A stretch of 64,000 nucleotides of DNA. Source: Paracamarosporium sp. OC-R06-R3 (lineage: Eukaryota > Ascomycota > Dothideomycetes > Pleosporales > Didymosphaeriaceae). The notes under the pieces are model-generated. The model was not told the origin of the DNA and searched no databases. It saw only the letters and a program-made list of their open reading frames with translations. Numbering within the stretch: the first letter of the stretch is position 1; the number at the start of each line of letters is the position of its first letter. The stretch spans positions 124,001-188,000 of the forward strand of contig JACVRA010000159.1 in assembly GCA_019828545.1 (NCBI GenBank). The letters run 5' to 3'. Shown piece after piece: positions 1-11,730 of the stretch. The position numbers and the translations under genes were made by a program.

Positions 1-582
1 TGTAGCGGCTAAGCACGATTACCTGTAGAGCATGATCACGTACAGTGCCATCCGATGGTGGCGCTATAAAGTGCCGCTGCTATGGACTTGGAGCTATTTT
101 GTCGCTCGGTGAGTCAAGTACTGGGCAGGCGTACATTCGCCTCCCAAGTCCGCTCGAACCGTTCCGGACTTGACGATCGATATCACGCCTATTGGAATCC
201 GAGAGTCCGCTAGGTGGTCTATGTCCTAGTGCCAATAGCTAGCCGCGCCCCGTCTGAGCTGAGACCAATTGCCGACACGGACTCTACGAGCAGACAGGGG
301 TTCTAATGCTGCACGGGCGTTTCATGTAACTAGGCATGCCCCCTCCGGTGCCGTCTGCTTGATCTCTTCAACCTCGTCGCTCTCTCGAGGTGGAGCCAGT
401 CCTTCCCTTGGACATTCCAGTCACTCTCTCACAAATCTTTGGTCCCTTGTGGCCGCGACAATCCTTACTGGGAACACGCCGGTCGTGTACCCGTACGAGC
501 TCATCGAGAGCACCATCCATCGCAACATAACACACGGTCCTTCTTACGCGTGCGCGGTTTCGTCATAGGAGGCACAGGCAAG
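1..582. other. gene-free left edge / upstream region of MFS gene
   Basis: No convincing coding signal is visible on either strand; open frames here are short and match nothing I recognise. The last 200 bases are pyrimidine-rich in places and sit directly upstream of the transporter start, so they probably hold its promoter and 5' leader (inference). Confidence 0.5.
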
Positions 583-2289
583 ATGTTGGGTTTTCATCGC
601 AGGACGAGGAGTTTGATACCCGTCAAGGATTTGGGAAAGTATGATAAGGTGCCGGTGAATGAGGAGGAAGAGGATGTCGAGCTGGATATCGAGGATAGCG
701 ACACGCTGGTCGACGAGGAGTCTGGAGCCACGCAGAAAGCGCGTCAGAGACAGCTTGCTCTGATCTATATCGTGTTCCTCGCAGAGGCGTATGTTGCGAT
801 CCGATGTATACATGCGTTCAGGGTCCGGAAGCTAATGTAGCGTGCAGTATCATGGCGTCGTCGCTCCAGCCACAGCTCCAGATGTTGATCTCCGATTCCG
901 ACTACTGCGGCAGTCTGTCCACCAGCTATCTGAGGAGCATACTTGACTCCGCGTATGCATTCGGAGGCACAACAGGTCTCTTCTGGGGATACCTGGCGGA
1001 CCGCATGGGCAGACGCCGCGTGACATTGATGGGTCTCTGGACGATGGTCATCTGCTGTCTGAGCATGGGATTCGCAACCGATCTTGCAAGTTGCACGCTC
1101 TTCCGTTACTTTGCTGGGCTCGCAAGCTCGACGGTGGTGGTCACGACCCTGACTATGATTGGCGACTTGAGCCAGAACTTTGAAGAGCGCGTTCAGAATG
1201 TGGCTCTCCTACCGTTGATCGCACTGTTTGGATCAATCGGCCCAATCATCCAAGGCATGGTTTCTGAGAGCTTGCACTCTTCTGGTGCGGTCTGGGAGAA
1301 GTTCCCTATCTTGGGATCAGAGCTTGCATGCGGAGGTCTTGTGTTGTCCATTGCAGTGACGGCTACGTTCATGCTTAAAGAGGTATGCAAAAAGGCATGA
1401 ACCACATCGTATCTCTAATACTGACGGAATATAGACTCTCCCTCTTGAGACAAGCTCATCAATGGACCACATGGGCCTTGACTGCGAGAAGGCCGCTTTC
1501 CTATCCGAGAACGACTCAGATGCCCCAAGGATTGCTGTGGTCGATTTCGTCCGCCCTGCGCCAATCACCATCAACCAGTTCATGCAGGCGCCCTCCTTCC
1601 TTGTCCTACTGGCCTCCTTCTCCCTGCTCGCTCTTCACGCCTCCACGTTCGATGTCGTCCTACCCCACCTCGGCCACCAAAGCTCGCAAGACGGTGGCAT
1701 GGGAATTCCATGCCCGTGGCTTGGCCTTACCGTACTGATTGTTAAGGGCGTCGCTGGAATTACCATCAAACATGCGATTCCTTCAGCAGTGGAGAAGTTC
1801 GGCCTGCTCAAGCTTTACCGCTCGACCTCTCTTCTGTTCCCTGCCATCTACATCATCACGCCTCTGTTCGCTCTCGCAGCGGCATCGGCATGCTCAACCA
1901 ACATTGTGGCTATCACATCCGCAGTTGGCCTCCTCACTAAGCACGTTCTTACAGGCGGAGCTACTGTCTTGGTTGCACTCCTTGTGCTGAACACTACACC
2001 CGATGCGTACTCAGCCGGGACAGTTGTCGGTATTATGCAAATCGCCAACCTTTTCAAAGCACTAGCGGTGGCTGTCAGTGGAGCCAGCTTCTACCTCGCC
2101 GACGACTTGAGCGTATCAACAACTAATCTAGCGCTGTGGACCTGCCTTGCTCTCTTTGGCGGTTTTGGAGCTGCGCTTGCATACTTCGTCCGCGAAAGAC
2201 CAAGCGTTGAGCGTGACTTTCCCAGCGAAGTTCTTTGCTGGGAGACATGCTTCGACGCGGACGCGGAGAAGAGCGAGTTCGACCCTTGA
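583..2289 (+). CDS. major facilitator superfamily transporter, 3 exons
   Basis: Predicted exons are 583-788, 848-1382 and 1435-2289, giving 531 aa with frame preserved at both junctions. Introns are 59 and 52 nt, GT-AG, with CTAAT-type branch sites. A short acidic cytosolic N-terminus (EEEEDVELDIED) precedes the first membrane segment (LALIYIVFLAEA). Residues about 116-126 carry the MFS signature between TM2 and TM3, GYLADRMGRRR. Many hydrophobic helices follow in two halves separated by a hydrophilic loop near the exon 2/3 junction. The layout resembles fungal MFS proteins of the YCR023C/zinc-induced-facilitator-like type, that is, proton-coupled efflux of small molecules at plasma or vacuolar membrane. 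The substrate cannot be told from sequence. The ATG at 583 is preferred because the upstream open frame has no homology-like content. Confidence 0.85.
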
Positions 2290-3059
2290 AGTTTTTCCCA
2301 TGGAAATGCCACACTCTTTTTGGACATGCATCATGTCATCTACGAAGCCGTTGGATATGTGCGCTTTCAGACTTTTTTTCATTGTTTCCAGCACAATCCT
2401 TTCGCACATGGGGTGCAAACCGCCTGTTCATTTTCGACAAGGTAATTTGGCTTCGCGCCTGATTTGTTCTGTGTCTCTTTGCGTGTAAGATTAGGTATTG
2501 GAGGCGACAAGAATTCTGTCTGCCTCGGGACATGGAGAGGATGGTCAGCGCCCGGCACCTGAAACACGCCAAACAATGCCCGTCGAGCTGTTGGCTCAGA
2601 CGCGTTTGCGGTTCGGTTGGTCGGTATGCGCCGCGACGTCAACGAAGGGCGCGAACAGGACGGGGGGCTTTGTGTATAGTGGTCAATATATTATCATTTC
2701 GCCGTCAATGCAGTCTTCTCCGCAGTTCTCCGCAGCCCCGGCGTGAAGTGTGGCGGCGCGAGTGTGGCGCGCCTGGCCCACAGCGAGTGCCAAATTGCGG
2801 GACAGGCAGGGATCCACCTGCCGCAGCAACGTCCTTCAGGGTGCTGCACCTGCAGTAGTGGTAGGCTGGCCTGAGTTGCGCCCTCCTTGTTTACGGACGC
2901 GCTCTTGGTCACCGTCCTCTCCCTTCCACCTCTCGCACCCGTTTACACGACCCGTATTCGCTCAACCAACACGTCTTTTTGCGTATCGATAAACACCAGG
3001 CGATCCCCCTCGCGCGCATCCAGCACCCCACGCCTACTCCCCTTCGACTCTGCGCCGCC
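2290..3059. other. intergenic region between MFS and NTF2-like genes
   Basis: Holds the 3' end of the transporter transcript and the promoter of the next gene. The final 150 bases are C/T-rich, typical of a fungal core promoter and leader. No gene is seen. Confidence 0.5.
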
Positions 3060-5236
3060 ATGTCGCTCAGCGCCGCATACAAGGCGTTTCTGGCGAGCCC
3101 CTCGTCTGGCGCGCTCGCCGACAACGCGTCGCTGCACTACATCACCACGCTCACAAGCATCAGCGATGCGCCCGCCATACTCAAGCACTTGACGGTGCAG
3201 GAGAAGCTGCTGAAGAAGAAGGACCAGAAGGTGCTCGGCGCGATTGAGAGCAGCAATGGCGGGCTCTGCGTGGATCTGGAGGTCACGATTGAGTTTGTTA
3301 CGGGCGGCGGCGCGTACTTGCCTGGCCTGGATGACAATTTTATTGCCGACAGGACGGTGACATTGCCAATGGTCCGTTGAACTCTGCTGGCCCACAAACA
3401 TCCGATGCTCTGTGCCACCGCACGAGTGGCATTGGAGGGGCCTACCACACTTTGTTGACGAGGCTGACGCGAGCTTTGCAGGTACACATAGTCAACTTCG
3501 AGGCGGGGAAGATCACCCAGATTCGCCAATATTGGGACCAGGGCTCGCTTCTCAAGCAGGTCGAGGTCATTGGCGCACGCGCGCGCAACTGGCCTATCCG
3601 TGACGGCAAGGACCAGCTCCGCCTCATTGCTTCGAGCGCAGCGAGCACACCCCAGCCCGAGTCCGCTGGGTCGTCTGTTGCTCGTGGTCGGGAAGAAGTT
3701 CCTGTGCGAGAACGCCCTGCGCGAAGGACGACGAACAATGCGATGAACGATCCCCACGCGTCTCTTTCCCTCTTTGAGAACCGACAGCCTGAGGAGGAAG
3801 GCGAGTTTGAGTCGCATCCGATAGCATCACGGGCACAATCCGCAAAGCCTCCGCCCCGTAATCTGGGCGAGTTGTTTGTGAGTGACTCTTAAGATACAAG
3901 TGTTTGGGTACATTTGGACCGTATTATCTACACTAGATTCATACACGGTCCTCAAAATACCGCACGGCACTGTTCTAACTTGTGTAGCCTAAGCTGACCG
4001 TTGAGATTTAGGTCGGAGAGAATCCCGGCACTCCCACACAAAACGATAGTGGCATCCGTCCGAAAGCAGGTGGTGGCAAGAACTTCAAGCCGAACCGTCT
4101 CTTCGACGAAGATGAAGAGCCCGCACCGACTCCCATGAGCATCAAGACGAGTTCCAAGAAGTACGACCACTTCGAATTCGGCGAGAACGAGGATACTCCC
4201 AAAGTCCGCGACACGGCCCGATCTAAAAACAAGAAGCACCAGTCCCAATGGGATTTTGAGGACTTCGTCACACCAGAGAAGACGAAGCAAAAGATTCAGA
4301 GCCAGAACGTACGTCAATTTGGGTGGAGCGATGATGAGGTTGGTCCAATTTTCTACATTAGCCTTAGGTTCACGGTAGATCAAGGAGTCTTATAAGGCCC
4401 CACAGTTGCATATCCTGGATCACACATGTGATTGGATACAGTTACTGGGGTTTTTGAGGACTCTGAACATATTGCGCTGTTATTCCTTTTTTGCACCGTG
4501 TTTGGACATGTTTGCTGACTTAGTCAATAGGATGAAGGTTCTCCCGTACACCGTGAGGTCGTCCACAAGCCGCGCCGCGATGCAGATACGCACTTCGAAT
4601 TCAAGGACGATGGGACTCCAGAGCCTAACCAGCGAAAGCTGTCCACAGCTAAGGGACGACAGCATAACACTGGTCTCGGACTATACAAGGATCACGTTCT
4701 GGGAGAGGACGAGGCTAGCAACCAGTTTAACACGCCCAAGGGCGACTCCAAGGGTCCTAACGACCTAACCCATATCAAGAACGACATCCGCCAGAAGGAC
4801 TTCGGTGCTCACTGGGAGATGAAGGACGAAAGCCCTGGCATCCAAAAGGCCGCCAACAACAACAAGCTCACCCAAAACCAACAGAAAGTGCTGAAGACCA
4901 TGGATGCCAACTGGAGCAACTACGAGCCGTCCCCGCAGCAGCAGAAGATCAGAATTGCAGGCAATGGCATGGTGAGTACCCAATATAATCTTGCTCTAGA
5001 AGTGTGATCACTGTAGTGTGCGACCTGTGAAAACACAGGCCACAACTCTGTCTCCACACCCGCCGCATATGTCAGATCAACGCTAACTCTCCGTACAGGG
5101 TGGTCGAAGCACAACGGCACAATGGAACCTCTTCGAGGAAGACCCGGACCTCGCCAAGAAGGAAAATGCAGGCATCAAGTCGATGGGCAACGGCATGGGC
5201 GGGCGCAAAGGCGCTGAGTTCAACTGGGACTTCTAG
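3060..5236 (+). CDS. NTF2-like domain protein with long polar C-terminal tail, 5 exons
   Basis: Exons 3060-3371, 3482-3877, 4012-4338, 4531-4971 and 5099-5236 join in phase 0 throughout to give 537 aa. Residues about 1-155 look like an NTF2/SnoaL fold: helical start, then FIADRTVTLP, VHIVNFEAGKITQIRQYWDQ and GARARNWPIRDG. The rest is a disordered, charged tail with repeated short patches: HFEFGENEDTP, FGWSDDE, HFEFKDDGTPEP, NDIRQKDFGAHWEMKDESP and the terminal FNWDF. I recognise this architecture as conserved in filamentous ascomycetes but not an assigned function. Nuclear transport or RNA-related roles would only be a guess from the NTF2 fold. Two donors are weak (GTCCGT at 3372, GTTGGT at 4339). 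The second was kept because a stronger GTACGT at 4309 would delete the FGWSDDE patch. Confidence 0.75.
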
Positions 5237-6990
5237 GCGGAGCAGCCGGCCCGCAAGCGTCAGCGGCACCGTCGCACGCCTCGTCTTTCTCCTGTACCGG
5301 ATGATGAGCATGGTCGCTTGAGAGGATGAGTTGTGTTAGTGTGAGCGAATGAGATGGCTGAGAGAAGGAGGTGTGAGTTGGTTATGAAGAGTGAGTTCGC
5401 TCATGATCTTTCTTCTACGTTTGATGTTCTTGGTGCTTGGTTTGCGTTGTGCGTGCGTGGTTTGGAGGGGATGAGATTGGGATGAGCGTGGTGTTGACAT
5501 TGATTTGATATCCTCTGCGGTGGGTGGCTGCTGGAACGAAACAGTCTGTCTGTCTGTTTATCTGTCTATTGACTGTGTAGATCATGGACGGTGCGGTGTA
5601 TTGTGCTGTGCTGTGCGTATGATAAAATTGTATGCGTATATTGCGGGGTGGTGTCACTGGAGTGGAGTAGCGTAGCGTAGGTTATGAGGGTGCGGAAGGG
5701 AGGGGATGGGATGTTGAATACCATTGCTTGTTTGCCGTGTGCTTTGAACCTGGACTTGGACTTAGGTTTTGATTCAAAGTTATCTGAAGTGCTGTGAGTG
5801 AGGTTGTGAGTGTTGTGTGGGTGTGAATGGATAATCTGGATATGGTCTGTCTGGGCTAGTCTACCATGTGCCTGTGTCTGTGTCTACGACTGGTATGTAG
5901 CTTTGCCGCCACACAAAGCTGGTGTGATGGTCTTTGCGTGTGTGTATGCGTTTCTCAATGGCGAGTTGTGGGGTTGGGGATTTGGTAGGAGGAGTATAAG
6001 AGGTGTGTTGGGTGGGTGGACCGAAGTTCGTGCCAGACAGAGGGTGGTATAGAAGGGGTTGGTTTCTTGTTTGCTGTGACGTGGTGTGGTGTGGTGTGGT
6101 GTTTTGTTGGGTGGAGATAGTTTCATCTAGATTTTGTTGTTCTATCTAGGGTGATGTATTGACCAAAATGTAGCATACGCCTTGCTACAAAAAGTTATAC
6201 AAAACAGGTGGTTCCCCTAGAAATCGGAAAATAATATGGTTTCATACTTTGTAAGTACGGATGGAAGATGGATGGTGGATTATGGTCGAGTGGAGGGTAC
6301 GTGTGGTGCGGGCGTATCTTACGTCGTTGGGTTGCGGAGGTGGTCTGGATGGATTAGAGGGAGTTGGTATTCGGCTGTTGGACTTTCTTGGAGTGGGTTT
6401 GTGTTTGAGATGTGGAGAGGGAGAGGGGGCTTTGTAACAAAGAGGTGTGCGTGGTATGAGAGTGAGTCAATGGGAGGAAAGTCCTTTTGTAAGTCGAGGA
6501 TCTTACTGAAGGTTCTATGCCTTGAAGGTATCTTTCTCTTACAACACTCGTACAAAGGGAAAAGAAACACCGTCGTTACCGTCTACTCTAGGATTCTGAT
6601 ACAGATTCATAGCGCTGCTCAAACTGACATGGGCGGAGTGAGGCCAATGAGTCAAATACAACACGCCCCCTGCGCTAGCCAGATTCAATGTCCGTCTAGC
6701 CTTGTGGTTGACCACTAATATGATGATATGTGAATGGCGTGTAACGAAGAATCTGCCTTAGATCGCCGTTATACAGGTAGAAAACATCTGCTCTGAGACA
6801 CCGTTGCAGCTTGCTTATGTTGGGCGCCGTTCAATTGGGCCCAGGAACCCCAAGAGGGTGGGTGGGGGTATTACAATATATTGAGGTGCATACAGAGTCA
6901 CCTGTATAAAATATCACCCACTCGGCCTCGTCACTTTCTTTTTGTTTTGTTTTATGCGCGATTTCCTTTTTGCTACACGCCATCTACGAA
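5237..6990. other. long G/T-rich intergenic region
   Basis: About 1.75 kb without a supportable gene. The + strand is strongly G/T-biased from 5330 to 6500, with a TGTC/TGTT run near 5545-5570 and a TGTGG pentamer run near 6080-6105. Apparent open frames here are products of that bias. The last 100 bases lead into the TATA box of the next gene. Confidence 0.55.
6905..6910 (+). promoter_or_regulatory. TATA box of membrane-protein gene
   Basis: TATAAA lies 80 nt upstream of the ATG at 6991, a plausible distance for a fungal core promoter with a short leader. Confidence 0.45.
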
Positions 6991-8033
6991 ATGGCTGAAA
7001 TCGAGGAGTCCATTGCCACTACCACTATCAATGTGGACTATCTGTTCTCCGATCGAAACATTCCACCGCTCACAACGATCTTCACACCATCGCCGGAGTG
7101 CTTAACGCGATGGGGCGTGGTTAGCTCCGACGTCGTATCCAGTGGCTTCGCCAACTATCGCTTTGAGATGTGTCAACCTTATGCGCTATCATCCTATGCT
7201 TTTAGCCCTGGCGTCTGCCCAAGCGGACAAACTGTTGTTATTACTACGACATTGTCAGACTGGGAAGTCTGGGATGGGATCTGTTGTCCAAGGTACGGCC
7301 TTCATATTTCTTAGTACGATAAGCGCTTTCGTTCAACTCTAAGCCCGTTAGTGGAATGTCTTTGAATTTAACAGAGGCGCTATGCCAAATGGAATTCCAA
7401 ACACCCTTTACCGCATTCGTTGCAAATACAGTTTCCGGTTCTACATTTTGGAACGTAGAATCTCTTATAGCCGGAACCGATACTGATTCTAAGGGATCAA
7501 CATTCCACCATATGGTTGAAAACCCGTTATGGACATACGTAAAGACGACTGTTCTACCATCTGGTACCGCAGTTGTGAAACCGCTTTCGGTGCTCTGGAG
7601 ATCCCGAGACCTCAGCGTATTTCCTTTGGCCTACGCATCATCTCTCGCAGAACAAATGAGCGTCCCGTTTACCCCGCTTTCACCCGGTCCGTCTTCTTCT
7701 ATTCCAACTCCAACACCGACTTCATCAATAGTTAAGCCAACCAGCGCGCCCACTCTAACCACAGAAGCAAAAGCCGGTATTGGAATAGGCTCTGCAATAG
7801 GAGCGCTTGCAGTCGGCGCGGCCATCTTGGTCATCTTACGGAGACGAAAGAAGCCAATCTCGCAACTTCATCCAAAAGCGCCCGAGTTGCCAGGCCACAG
7901 CAGAGGCCTAAGGCTATTCTTAAAAGGAACATGGCGAGCAGAAATGATAGGAATATCACAGCCAATAGAGATTGGTGGAAGGAGCGTGATGGCAATACCC
8001 GGGCCGCCTGTTGAGATAGAGGCTCCGCCTTGA
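6991..8033 (+). CDS. single-pass membrane protein with Ser/Thr/Pro stalk, 2 exons
   Basis: Exons 6991-7292 and 7352-8033 (intron 59 nt, donor GTACGG) give 327 aa. The join restores the ectodomain sequence ICCPSGM. The order is a Cys-containing N-terminal domain of about 200 residues (CLTRWG, FSPGVCPSG, ICCPSG), a Pro/Ser/Thr stalk (PLSPGPSSSIPTPTPTSS), one hydrophobic segment (GIGIGSAIGALAVGAAILVIL) followed by RRRKK, then a short Pro-rich cytosolic tail. This layout is common in Pezizomycotina surface proteins of unknown function with a cell-wall-facing ectodomain. No classical signal peptide is seen at the first ATG, so either the single helix acts as a reverse signal-anchor or an upstream exon has been missed. 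The function is unknown. Confidence 0.7.
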
Positions 8034-9033
8034 TTCCGATTTTTTCCTCTTCCAGGTATTCTAATTTAAAGAGTCGGGAGAACGTCTTTCGCTATTTGCC
8101 TCAGCGTCTATAGACGTGCTGTATATTATACTAATAGAGAGGGATAGAAGGCAGTGAAATTGTTGGGACATGTGGTTGCGGTTGAAGCACAGGTCCTTGG
8201 AGATAACTATACTATGCGAATAGTGTTGACAGAGGCAATTGAAGATCTGTACGCAAAACTGAAAGCGGTAAATAAGTCCCAGTCTGCTATGTTTAAACTG
8301 ACATTAAGTTGCAGATTCTATGCCTTACTTTAACCATTGTCTGAATCTGTAGGCCACAGGATGAAACAAGAGGCCATGAGACACATTGGAATATGTTGTT
8401 GAAGCCGTGAGCTCTGTATTAATTGGCTGACCAAATGAAGGCTGATCAAACAAACGCTGCTCAGAAAATGAGCACGAAATACCCAGGAACAAATTTAGAA
8501 CAAGCACAGAAGTTCTGGGCAAAGTACTAGGCCAAATCCATTCAGTGATCAAGTATATATATCTGCCATTCTGGCACTACTTTCTTACGTAGCAACCCGA
8601 TCAATCCGCTCGCTGAATTCGACATTCTCGGCTCGTTTATCCACAACAGTTGTTGATTGTTGCCGAAGTTGGTTATGTAAGTTGTTATGGTACAGCATGG
8701 CAACTATAGCATAGCCTTGGAAAGAATGAGTCTACCACGCTATCTCTGAATGCAACGTAATGCAGAAAAACGATATGCTTATAAAGACCTGGGTATCATA
8801 TCCTAACCTTCAACCACACCGCCCATTCCATATGAACATTGCATAGTATGCACAATAAATACATAGCGGCGTGCCTGCATTAAAACCCATCGTCGCCGAG
8901 CGTCACGAACCGTATAAACAAACAACACCATGTCATACCATCCAATCCCACACTAAAACATATGCACACCATCGTACACTATCAACACAACACTAACGCC
9001 ACCTTAACGAACGGCATTCATCTGTTCACCCCA
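8034..9033. other. convergent intergenic region
   Basis: Lies between the 3' ends of two convergent genes, moderately AT-rich with several TATATA-like stretches. I see no gene or RNA gene in it. Confidence 0.5.
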
Positions 9034-11427
9034 TCACATCGCCAACTCATCCTCACTCCCATCCCCCACATCATCCCAAAACCTCTTCCTCGACACCTCG
9101 ACCAAACTCCGCCTCTTCCTCGGCACCGGCGTCCCCTTCTTCGCCCACGACCGCTTCACCTGATTATACGCGCTCCTGCTCATTTTCCCCGTGCTCTTCG
9201 CGCCCGAGGAATGCACGGCTGCGTGCTGCGGCGCGGACATGGGCGTCTTGAACGCGGGTGTAGAGAGGAGGAGGTTTGGCGGTGGGTCGAGGGGCTCGCG
9301 CTTGATGGGGGGTGTGGAGGGTGCTTGGAGTTCGTCGTCTTGGGTTGGTGTGGGGAGGGGTGAGGACGCGCGGATGTGGATTTCTTTGGGGTGGGGTTGG
9401 TCCTTGTGGGCGGTGAGGATTGCGGCTGTGGGGAAGGTCTGCTTGCAGAGGGGGCATTGGTGGAGTTGCTCTCGAGGTGGGTCGCTGCCGATGAAGTCGA
9501 GGTCGAGGTCGAAGTCCGGGTCTGAGTCGATTTGATAGTTGACGATGGGCTTGGACTTTATGCCTGACTTCTTTGAAGAGGAGGTGAGGGCCGAAGCGGG
9601 TTTCTTTGTAGATGGCGCTTGTTTGTTGGGTGTGTTTTTGTTCAACTCGTTGACTACTTTATCGATAGCCACGGAAACTATGGGGACGTCTTCGTTGGTG
9701 TTTGTTTCAATAGGAGTCTCGAACTTCTCACAACTCGATACGACGTCGGGCGCTATTGTGTTCTCTCGAGTCACAGTGCCTTGAAGGATAGCTTGTATCG
9801 CGCTTTCTTGAGTGAGGTCCATCGGAGTTTCTGGTATCTCCGGTGCATCGTCCAGGTCTTCATCGGTATCACCACCCAGTGGGTTAGCTTGAACATCGCA
9901 CATTATGTGATTGTCTCCATAGAGGGACAGTAGATCCCTCTCGTCATCGTCAAAATGGCCTCCGGATGCAATAATATCCTCAGGATCCTCGATACCCGCT
10001 TCTTCGTCACGATGCCTGTCTTCATCATGTTGGAGAGAGCTCGGTGTAGGCAGATGTTGGGCAGCCGTGGGCGAGCTCAGGGCTTGTGCTTCCTCTCTCT
10101 TATCCAAAGAAGCCGCCTCTTTTGGTTCAGCTTCAACATTGTTTTCAATACCCTGTAGCTCCACTGTGCCAGATTTCCCGATTTCTGCAGCCTTATCTTT
10201 CAGCTTGTTACTCCAGCGCTGCCAGAAAACGTGTTTGCTCCAATTTTTCCAGTGTGTCCGGCTATTTACAATCTCGGACCATGTACGATTGTACAAAACC
10301 CTTGACTCGATGATGTACTGGTCATCTTCTGCCGTGAAACAATATTTAGGTTGTCTCGTTCGAGGTTTCTGGGGGGGTTCAAGTGGAGACTCAATTATAG
10401 ACTGATCGGTGTTTGATATGTTGTTGTCAAATGAGGGTTCGCTTGCTGGATCTTCTGTAGCTTCGATTAAATCATCTTCCAGAAGAAGGGGGATATCCTC
10501 TCGAGTGCTATCTTGCCGGCTAGGCTTAACGCGAACGCCTACCGCGAACGAACGATTTCTTCTTCTTCTTTCACTTTGGGGAACAGGTATGGGACTTGAT
10601 TGCCGAGTTGTGGGTGCTACGCAGGTCACGGATGGCTGCGGGCGGTAAAGGCTAGGCGCGGTGGCAGGGGCAATGTCTTTAGTTTCCACAGCAGGAGTCA
10701 CGGGCGCTTGCAAGAGGCTCGACTGCGGTTGGAGAGTCGGTACGCTGGATAGTAAGCTCGAGAAGATGGAAGCAACGGCTTGTTGGACAGCTTGCGCAGT
10801 CTGCACCTCGAATGCTCTCCGTGCTTGTTGCCCGGCCGGCGTTTGGGGAAACTGAACAAGCTGTATCAGGTCTGCGGCGGGGTTCGTAGAGGCTGCAAGG
10901 GTAGCTTGTAGTGCGACGTTCAAAGGTGTTTTTGGAACTGGTATGTCGATTTGACCGCTTGGTTGAGCCACAGGGGATATCTGCTGATCAGGTGCCCTTT
11001 CGTCCGACTTGTGAAGCACTGGTTCTGGTGATTGCGACGGCGCCAGTTCGTCCCTCTCGTCGTATTCCGAGCTTTCACCATCATCCGCCCCCATTTCCGC
11101 ATCGTTTGCGAACATGTCGTCTACAAGCTGCGTGTCGTCTTGCGGCATTGCGGTGCGTCGTCCCAGCCGGCTTCGATATTCCTTGTCTAACTTCCTCATG
11201 TGCCCTCTGTCCACGACAATCGCACCGTTGCCCCCATTGCCGCGCATATCCAGCTCGTCGCTCATCATATCGGACATGGCGCCGTACTTTGAATAAATCG
11301 CATCCCATTTGTTCTTCAACCACTCGCTGTTCTGCTGCTTTCCTTTGATGTATTCGGGGTTGCTCTCGTCGACCTCGTCGACGCCGATGGACTGCAGTAT
11401 GCGCATCCGTTTCGCGGGCGGCTCCAT
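9034..11427 (-). CDS. scm3: Scm3/HJURP-type CENP-A chaperone with Myb-like domain and C2H2 zinc finger
   Basis: Single exon of 797 aa from the ATG at 11427. The frame stays open further upstream, but that part lacks family features. The N-terminus holds the Scm3 region: the helix QNSEWLKNKWDAIYSKYG, the run GAIVVDRGHMRKL and EYRSRLGRR, about residues 33-95. A Myb/SANT-like segment follows near residues 355-410 (FTAEDDQYIIESR, TWSEIVNSR, HVFWQRWSNKLKD). A C2H2 finger C-x2-C-x12-H-x4-H (CPLCKQTF) lies near 650-675. Between them are long disordered acidic stretches. Scm3 deposits the centromeric histone H3 variant CENP-A, and long filamentous-ascomycete Scm3 proteins are known to carry Myb and zinc-finger additions. 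The gene is divergent from ATG6. Confidence is high for the family and lower for the exact start. Confidence 0.85.
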   Translation of the reverse strand: MEPPAKRMRILQSIGVDEVDESNPEYIKGKQQNSEWLKNKWDAIYSKYGAMSDMMSDELDMRGNGGNGAIVVDRGHMRKLDKEYRSRLGRRTAMPQDDTQLVDDMFANDAEMGADDGESSEYDERDELAPSQSPEPVLHKSDERAPDQQISPVAQPSGQIDIPVPKTPLNVALQATLAASTNPAADLIQLVQFPQTPAGQQARRAFEVQTAQAVQQAVASIFSSLLSSVPTLQPQSSLLQAPVTPAVETKDIAPATAPSLYRPQPSVTCVAPTTRQSSPIPVPQSERRRRNRSFAVGVRVKPSRQDSTREDIPLLLEDDLIEATEDPASEPSFDNNISNTDQSIIESPLEPPQKPRTRQPKYCFTAEDDQYIIESRVLYNRTWSEIVNSRTHWKNWSKHVFWQRWSNKLKDKAAEIGKSGTVELQGIENNVEAEPKEAASLDKREEAQALSSPTAAQHLPTPSSLQHDEDRHRDEEAGIEDPEDIIASGGHFDDDERDLLSLYGDNHIMCDVQANPLGGDTDEDLDDAPEIPETPMDLTQESAIQAILQGTVTRENTIAPDVVSSCEKFETPIETNTNEDVPIVSVAIDKVVNELNKNTPNKQAPSTKKPASALTSSSKKSGIKSKPIVNYQIDSDPDFDLDLDFIGSDPPREQLHQCPLCKQTFPTAAILTAHKDQPHPKEIHIRASSPLPTPTQDDELQAPSTPPIKREPLDPPPNLLLSTPAFKTPMSAPQHAAVHSSGAKSTGKMSRSAYNQVKRSWAKKGTPVPRKRRSLVEVSRKRFWDDVGDGSEDELAM

Positions 11428-11730
11428 GGCGGGCAGTTGGGGCGTGTGTAGCGTGCGGCGTGGAGAGTCGTCGGGCGGGGGGTTTATCGCTCGCGGCGCA
11501 AAGCGCAAAGCAAAGCACGAACGCGATGGCTGGGAACGCGCTTTCGGACTTAGCGCGCGCCCCGCCCCGCGAATCCCTGTCGCACGGGAGCTCGTGCGCC
11601 TGCAGCCCAAGCGCGGGTGATCTTGAGCCTCCGACGACATCGTTTGAGTTGATACAACCAACCCAACCCCTGAGAGCACACATATTCACTTTCTCAGGCT
11701 TGGCCATCGTAAACATTGCGCCTGGTCAGC
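11428..11730. promoter_or_regulatory. shared divergent promoter scm3/atg6
   Basis: 303 bp separate the two start codons on opposite strands, so both core promoters and 5' leaders must lie here or overlap into the genes. I do not see a clear TATA box. The scm3-side half is GC-rich. Confidence 0.6.

Noticed and set aside
4309..4530. Stronger GTACGT donor for intron 3 of the NTF2-like gene
   Set aside because: Using it would remove the FGWSDDE block, which fits the motif pattern of the tail; frame is kept either way, so transcript data would settle it.
5330..6500. Open frames in the G/T-rich interval
   Set aside because: Trp/Val/Gly/Cys-rich translations reflect base bias; no conserved features.
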